64,000 bases of DNA. Source: Lutraria lutraria (taxonomy: Eukaryota; Mollusca; Bivalvia; Venerida; Mactridae). The stretch is from assembly GCA_964023205.1 (NCBI GenBank), contig OZ026848.1:33901912-33965911 (forward strand), read 5' to 3'. The notes under the pieces are model-generated. The model did no database searches. It worked only from the letters and a program-made list of their open reading frames with translations, and had not been told where the DNA came from. Below, one piece after another: positions 57,576 to 64,000 of the stretch. Numbering within the stretch: the first letter of the stretch is position 1; every line of letters starts with the position of its first letter. The translations under genes and the position numbers were made by a program.

Positions 57576-60500
57576 GTGAGTGTTTAATTTTATGAAAATA
57601 TTTGAAGAATGCTAGCACACCTGTGAAGCGAATTTTACACACATTGCTTTGTAACAAACGTATGACCGGACACCGAATTAGTCTTTGTGTGTTCGATTTT
57701 TGCCAATTAGCAGAATTATCAAGCAAGTGAGAGTGCTCATCGCATCTACAATCGAGCTTTCTTGCTTCTAATTGCACGCTAGAGACAGGTTTCTGTTATG
57801 TAGGTCAACTTGAGACGGTCTTTAGTTCATTTTTATGTCTTTCAAAATTAAACACTTGTAAATGTCAACAAATATGAAACCTTTTGTTGTTTAAATTTCA
57901 GCTGAATGTATTTTTATAGCTATAGATCTTTTCCGATTGATTCATTTGATATAAATCTACAATACACAAACAACTTGTCACACACAAGGTGCCATTGCTT
58001 TACAACATTTTATTGACCCACACTTTAATTTCTGTAATGATTCTATTTTGAAACGATGACTGAGTATGCTGAGAGACATGATTAGGTTAGCCTCAATTTC
58101 ATGCATGTTCTGTTATATTCTGACTCACTCACTCAGTGCAGGAATTTGATCCTGAAATAGTTACCCTGTGACAGAATAAATTGAAATCTAAATTTAGTTG
58201 TGTGGTACTGGTAGTTGCATTGAAAATTCATCTAATGTTGATTTGTTCAATCAAGCTGAAAGAGGACATTACTGTTACTTGTGTTCGTTGAATTGGTTGC
58301 ACTTTATGTGTGATTGTTTTCAGTCTATCATCTCTATGGGTCCACATTCTAAATCTAATGTTGTCAAGATTGTGTGTACACAATAACATATACCTGGTAA
58401 GTCCTACAAGTTTTATGTTAGAATGTTGACAAATGTTTGAAAACATAGACAGATTCATGCCTGGCCTGCACCCCCTAAAAGTCTCGACGAAAGATGGAAA
58501 TGAAATATATATATGATCCTCATCCCCCGCTACCTACTTTCTTTAATATTATATCCCCCCCCCCCTCCCCTAACCCGAAATCATGGATCCATCTATGGAA
58601 ACCTTAATTGCCAAACATGGAGGAACAGATAGCACTGTTAGGATTGCTTGGCACGCTGGTGTATCAGTTATACTTAGATTTTAGAACTTAAGTAATTTTG
58701 TATCTCAATATAACTTCTCTGATATTAACTCTGTAAATGTCAGACTGATCAATCAATACTTTAATCTGTTTGTGCCATTTACTTGAAGATATTGATGCTA
58801 TTAAATTGATTAATTATTTCATCTGACAGTATTAATAATTATGATTTTTATCACATGTTGTAGAAAGAGAAGAATGTTTTTTGTTTGCTCATTATTCTTA
58901 CATTATGCAGACACGCTGTTTTCAACATCCTCATGTTCAGCTGATCAATGCAGTGACTGAATGAGTTCTCTCCCTTCTTTCATAAAAATCGGTTTGTTAT
59001 GCTGAAGATATTATTTTTATCGAAATCAATAGGAATTATATATATATATGCCTTCTTTTATCAATTTAAATATTTTCAATTCAGTATTTTGAATAGTTTT
59101 TCCATACTTTCGATGATACAATTGGTGTAGTTCAAGTGGATGTGTAAGGATGCTCTTTGTTCATTCTTTGAAGTGATAATACCTAAGTATACCATTCAGG
59201 AAATGAGCCATTAGTTTATCTTGTACACCAGGCCAGTAGATGATGATGATGGACTGGTTGTACAGTACTAGCACATAGATGGTTGAAGGGTCTCAAGAGA
59301 TGTAAAGACAAGAGTTCATTGATTTTTGCTTCTCAGATTTCTTCACAGAAATTTAAAACTGAAAATATAAAAGTGAAGTTTGCAAATTTTAAATAATGTT
59401 AATTGTAATTTGTATGAATTTGGCTCTGAAATATTTTTGTTAACTTTGTGTACTCTTTTAATTTAACAAATGTTGCATTGATCAACAAGATACAGGATTA
59501 ATTGAAGCATTTATGAGCTAACAAAAAAGGAAATACTGAACTCTCTGTGTCTAAAGACTTCTCATTCCCTACCAAACAATACGATATCAAAATACCAACA
59601 TGGCTTAAGTGCTGCAGTATTCATAGAAGGTGATTTTCATATCAGTTAGATACAGATATAACATCTTGTTACTGGAAATGAGCTTTAAAACATGTCCATG
59701 TTTCAAATCAATAAATCAAGTTGTGTATGTTACATGTACATCACTACATGTATTATATAAAGACGGCACACATTTTTACATAAATACAATGTACATTAAT
59801 CTGCTCTATCCTTTTCAAACATAATACTTTGAGATTTGAGCTTAGGCCATCCTTATATGAAACATGATTTATTTGGCTTGTGCTACAAGTTATCATCTAT
59901 CCTACTCACCAAAAATGGCCCTACTCAACTTTTTTGGTTTCTTGGATGATTTTTTTAAAAATATATATGTGACCGAGGACCGAGCTGAGGCGTCGGCTCC
60001 TGGATATGTGTCGGTGGGGAATTAGCTTGTTCTGCCGACAGCCCAGATTGTATCCAACACCTCGGCTGCACAGTGACTTTGTTGTTGGTACCTTTGATAT
60101 GTTAAGGTACCAAGTGCGTACGTCTTGGAATCAATCACAACTAGTCCCATTTAATATTTTCATTATCTTTATTCATTCACAGCAAAATGTTAATATTCTA
60201 TATTCCAATAAATGTAGTTGAGAAACCAGATGACATAAATTCAGATGTAACTTGTTTGAAGATTAAGCGAAGACTAATTTAATAAATCCAGATGTTACTT
60301 AATTAAAAACTTAGTGTAGACACTCCGAAGACCTAGTAAAGACTAACTTAATAAATAAATAACAAAATAATCAATGAGAAAAGGGGCTGGACCCTATATA
60401 AATTTTGACCAATAGAATTACAGAATTAAAACATATTGGCAGGAAATACTTAATTGATAAATTATAATAACTTATTGATAGAAGCCCTATGGCAGAATTA

Positions 60501-60840
60501 CTTACTTATAATAACTTATTGAAGCCATATGGCAGATTGACCTAAGTCTGCTTTGATAAAGCTTAAAACTAATTATCTAATCTAAGCTGATAAAACATAT
60601 AATTATATATAGAAGTTAGAATTTGAAATATGTCAAATTGATTGGTGTGAAAAACTAATTGATTGACACACAGAACTTAGAGTTAGACCAATTAAACATT
60701 ACATTTTTGTGTGCCTAGCAATAACATTATAATTACAAAGAAACTTAATAGAAAGTAATTTTTATATAACAATATGAAATTATTCATTGAAATTAAAAAC
60801 ATATCCTGGCATTTTATTAGTTTTATACCTTGTTACATAT
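57576..60840. other. Non-coding stretch
   Basis: Near 58460-58600 a worn copy of the 47352/47862 repeat with a C-run is visible. Small plus-strand frames (near 58590 and 58920) have no support as exons. Confidence 0.45.
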
Positions 60841-61473
60841 ATAACAAGAACAACTATAACAAAACATTATAGTTAGACAAATTACAAGAACTTCTTGCTG
60901 TCTGCAGTGTAAAAGTGCGTATTTGAGATTGAAGTATTGGATTATCAAGGCCTGTTAGAATCGCCAAATAGTAAATTGTCTGGCGATTTTTGTTGCCCAT
61001 TTGAGAATTTTAACTCGCCAGATTCGACTTTGACTCGCCAATAGCGTTTTGGCGATCGGGTAGCGCTAGCCTAGAAGAAGCATTGGTTTAAGTTTTTTGT
61101 ATGAAGTTGCTTTTTTCATAAAGGATATTGACCGTCTACTTTATTCATTCCTGCATTATGGAGAGTATAACATATTTACAAGTTATAGATAATACACATA
61201 TTTTGTCAATCATGAGTATTTGACAAATGAATACATTCATGCATAGTTTTATAGTTCACATGTACATGGTATTACCATACCATACATCAATGGAATAAAG
61301 TACACCCTAATAGCCAGTCCAATGATTGACCAATCAAAAATGACCGAAATCACCATTAGCCAATCAAATGGCCACTCACTCCAGGATTAGCCAAACTAGT
61401 AATAGTCAATACAGTAAGTACTCGCAAACAGCTATAATAAACAAATACTCGTAAGTATAATTTGTCTAGAAAA
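60841..61473 (+). mobile_element. Family A short transposon, copy A2, with a ~185 bp insertion
   Basis: It runs from 'ataacaagaacaactataac' to 'aatttgtctagaaaa'. A block from ~60890 to 61075, with repeated 'ctggcgattt', 'ctcgccag' and 'ctcgccaa', interrupts 'attacaagaa / gaagcattgg' relative to A1 and A3 and is a secondary insertion. Confidence 0.65.
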
Positions 61474-61479
61474 TAGCAT

Positions 61480-62430
61480 TTTGACAGGTGTTTTGGGTTC
61501 AATTATAAAACATGAATTTTAAAAGAAAAATATTTCCTACCTACCTCTATAACCTACCTACCTCTATAACCTACCCACTGAAAATTCTCTGGGTAGGGTT
61601 CCCATAAACAAGGATTTTTAAGAATGGCCTTAAGAAGCAAGACAAGAAATTCATTCTTAGATGTCTTAAAACTATCTCTGTGGGTGTACTGAAGTCGGGC
61701 TATAAACATACTTTCTCTGGAAAAATCCTCAATTAAGTCTAAGTCTTAAAGAAGTGTGGAAACCTTTGATTACCCAGATGAAAGTATTGTTGTTAATACC
61801 TGCTCACCTGGCTTATCAGGTAAATAGTAAACCATAAAACTGCCTGTCTTCTCACTGTAGGAGATGTAGTTGGTATTAAAAGACTTGATAATAACATGTA
61901 ATACTTCAATCATGTTGAATGGTTTCCAGTTCAGTTAATCAACACTTAAGATTTCCTTCAGACAGACAATTGTTTCTTGTCCGGACCAAAAGAATGATGA
62001 ATACTGGCACAATCATATCTTGGATGGCAGTACAGGAACATTTTACATTGCAGGGCCTTTTTTCCAAAAACTTGGAAGTAGCCTTAACCTTTCTTTTTGG
62101 GAAATTCAAGCATGATTTTCAACCAAATTGGGAGAAGGTTAGACAAACAAGTTAAAATATATTCAACTGTTTTAGGTTAAGGAAACTCTTTATAAATCAG
62201 TGATTGCTGCCCAAGCTCCAGCGCCTCTGTTGTGTATTTTTGGTTGTATAGTGTACTTACATTGTACTCCCAATTTTACACACTTATCGTTATTAAGATC
62301 TGAGAAATTGACCTTAAGTACAGAAAATAATTTCAGACTGTAAGAAAGCTGATTAGGGATAAAACAGGGGACTGAAAAACAAATCTATCAATTGCCTAAC
62401 TAGAATGTACCAGACTTTGTTATTGGACAG
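61480..62430 (+). other. Stretch with coding-like frames, no gene model
   Basis: One plus frame after a possible acceptor (atttccttcag, 61961) reads QTIVSCPDQKNDEYWHNHIL, DGSTGTFYIAGPFFQKLG and stops at ~62117. Another piece ends at a good donor (cttatcag, gtaaat) near 61819 and reads VETFDYPDESIVVNTCSPGL. Phases do not join. It may be a worn gene or a transposon ORF; I do not recognise it. Confidence 0.25.
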
Positions 62431-62433
62431 TAA

Positions 62434-62668
62434 GACCGCCCCCAGTGGTCGTATGGTTAATGTCACTGACTTCAAGTCACTGTAACCTCTCACTGATAGA
62501 GTGCTGTGGGTTCGAGCCCCGCAAACGACTATGTCTCTTTATGTGAGAAAATAGGCAGTTGCTTACGGAGGATGTGCATCTAGTATTGGTTCTTCCCAGG
62601 AACGCTGGTTATGTGAAATGTCAGCATATTATGATTGTTGAAAAGTGGTGTAAAACTCGAACAAACAT
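62434..62668 (+). mobile_element. tRNA-derived SINE with conserved body, copy 2
   Basis: Head GACCGCCCCCAGTGGTCGTA, B box GTGGGTTCGAGCCCCGC, then 'atgtgagaaaataggcagtt', 'gttcttcccaggaacgctgg' and a tail 'gttgaaaagtggtgtaaaac'. It is better preserved than 43738-43955. Confidence 0.82.
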
Positions 62669-64000
62669 AATTATATGGATTTATGATTAACATATTGTTA
62701 CAGTAATTAAGCCAATTACTTTTGTAGTATTATTTTCCACAATTCTTAAGTATGAAAAAAAGTTAGTGTTTTGAAGTATCAAGCTTTATGTCTTAAATTT
62801 TTCCCAAAATCTTGTTTGTTTGAATTAATTTTTTACTAGTTATTAAATTTGTAGTGGCAAGATTGTATGTAACCAGGGCTGGTAAAATCAGATTTTGACT
62901 TACTTGTCCATTTACCAGAAGTATTTCTCAACTTGTCCGTATGATATTTGTATAGTAAATTCTGGAAAATTTCACTTGTCGGTACAGGCTGCGGGACAAA
63001 CTGGGCAATACAGACAATTGATTTTGCCGCCCATGCTCAGTAACTAAATAATGCTACTTGTACGGTTAGCAACAATGGCTTTGAAAAGTACAAAATTGTG
63101 ATTTACATTATTGAATAAGACTAAGTTTTAAAATGGCAGAAATTCACAATTTGAGCAATCATGTTTTCTAATGTTTTGGTCTCACACTGACAAATATAAA
63201 AATAAAAATTCTAACTTTCTATGATGTAATTTTTCTCTTTTCTTGATTTGAATGATGCAATGTAGATTTGTATACATTATATTTGATATTATTGAAACAC
63301 ATTCAGCCTTATCTGTATTCTGCAGCACGTAATTCATAGATTGCATTCTGTATCAGTTAGATAGTAAATGAATGTGGACCTTCAGACTTATGCCAAGAAA
63401 ACTGTCGGCTTTTTATGAAACTATATAATGTAAATGGGTGTTAACGTACATGGTGTAAAATTATACTGTAAATGTATTGTGGTTTGCCAAATATATGCGT
63501 TTGTTGTGGGCAAGTAATTTCTGTTTATAAATGTTTGTATTACGTACGTTTGTAATTTGTTCTTTAAAGGGAGATAACTGTGAGCTCTTGAAAATTATAT
63601 CGTTTATTTTGTGATTTGTCAAGTTTAACTTTGTTAGATTAGAAATTTGAGGTTTATCATTTAATGTATAACGGATGGTTTTTGGCTTAAATAATGAGTT
63701 GTCACTGTCATGAATTAGTAGCATACATGTAGGTTTTGTGTGGTTCCCAGTTTATTATTGACCAGAAGTCATATGAAACAGAATGATGTAACATGGTTCC
63801 TAGCGTAATTTACCACTAGTCATATCTTTAAAGAGATCTTGCATCTGTTCTGTGATTTAAGTAGTTTTTTTTGTAGATCTCTGTAGCCATCAAGTTTATA
63901 ACCTATTGTTAATTAGATGTAAGGAATATAATAATGTTACAATGTATGCTTTATCATGTTATTGTTCCCTTTTTCCTACTCAAGATGCTTATTTTCACCT
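62669..64000. other. Non-coding stretch to the window end
   Basis: An 'aaagggagataact' motif near 63566, common in mollusc repeats, is the only recognisable item. The 87-residue minus ORF (63461-63724) covers it and has no motif. Confidence 0.45.

Noticed and set aside
58586..58683. Short plus-strand frame starting MDPSMETLIAKHGG
   Set aside because: It lies next to a worn copy of the 47 kb repeat and has no convincing splice sites.
63461..63724. 87-residue minus-strand ORF
   Set aside because: Its composition follows AT-rich DNA, it covers a repeat motif, and it has no domain.

Overview
The window is AT-rich, intron-bearing animal DNA. tRNA-derived SINEs, CR1/L2-like LINE remnants, many short inverted-repeat elements and long minisatellites point to a mollusc, most likely a bivalve. 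This is judged from repeat and gene style, not from a marker gene. All alignments were done by eye.

Left part (1-14 kb). A minus-strand gene with a starch-binding (CBM20) domain runs off the left edge. Six exons (934-9506) join in phase with canonical splice sites. Its introns hold a 12 x 33 bp minisatellite, a ~60-copy 25 bp minisatellite abutting a tRNA-like sequence, and short transposons. Its promoter has a pair of ETS-type sites. Next comes an intact, single-coding-exon GMC oxidoreductase (12074-13858, minus) with an AATAAA signal and a 5' UTR splice acceptor. Between the two genes are LINE 3' ends. Beyond the GMC gene (15.7-17.0 kb) lies a broken copy of its N-terminus, split by a 1.2 kb transposon.

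Middle (22-29 kb). One minus-strand LINE (endonuclease, then reverse transcriptase, with in-frame stops) is cut in two by a 2,991 bp inverted-repeat element with a TATA duplication. The endonuclease of a second LINE lies just beyond it.

Core of interest (31.4-43.6 kb). A 12,193 bp element is bounded by ~1,593 bp near-identical inverted repeats and an 8 bp direct repeat (GAAGTCGC), and sits inside an older short transposon. One arm carries two younger insertions (760 bp with a 9 bp target duplication; 622 bp with a 6 bp duplication). The other arm keeps both empty sites, so the insertion history can be read in the window. The 7.6 kb interior carries transposon debris and the last exons, with poly(A) signal, of an unidentified minus-strand gene. 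No transposase was recognised.

Right part (44-64 kb). This holds more inverted-repeat elements, a perfect 44 bp palindrome, four copies of a TTTTGCCATGGCAAAA palindrome, a LINE fragment abutting a 3.7 kb DNA transposon with a decayed ORF, and an orphan duplicate of the CBM20 gene's exon 1 and promoter (52.9-53.0 kb). A diverged duplicate of the 17.3-18.5 kb block follows, then a possible plus-strand non-coding first exon near 57.5 kb, and SINEs. No complete host gene is recognised right of 13.9 kb. Long stretches are ordinary AT-rich non-coding sequence.
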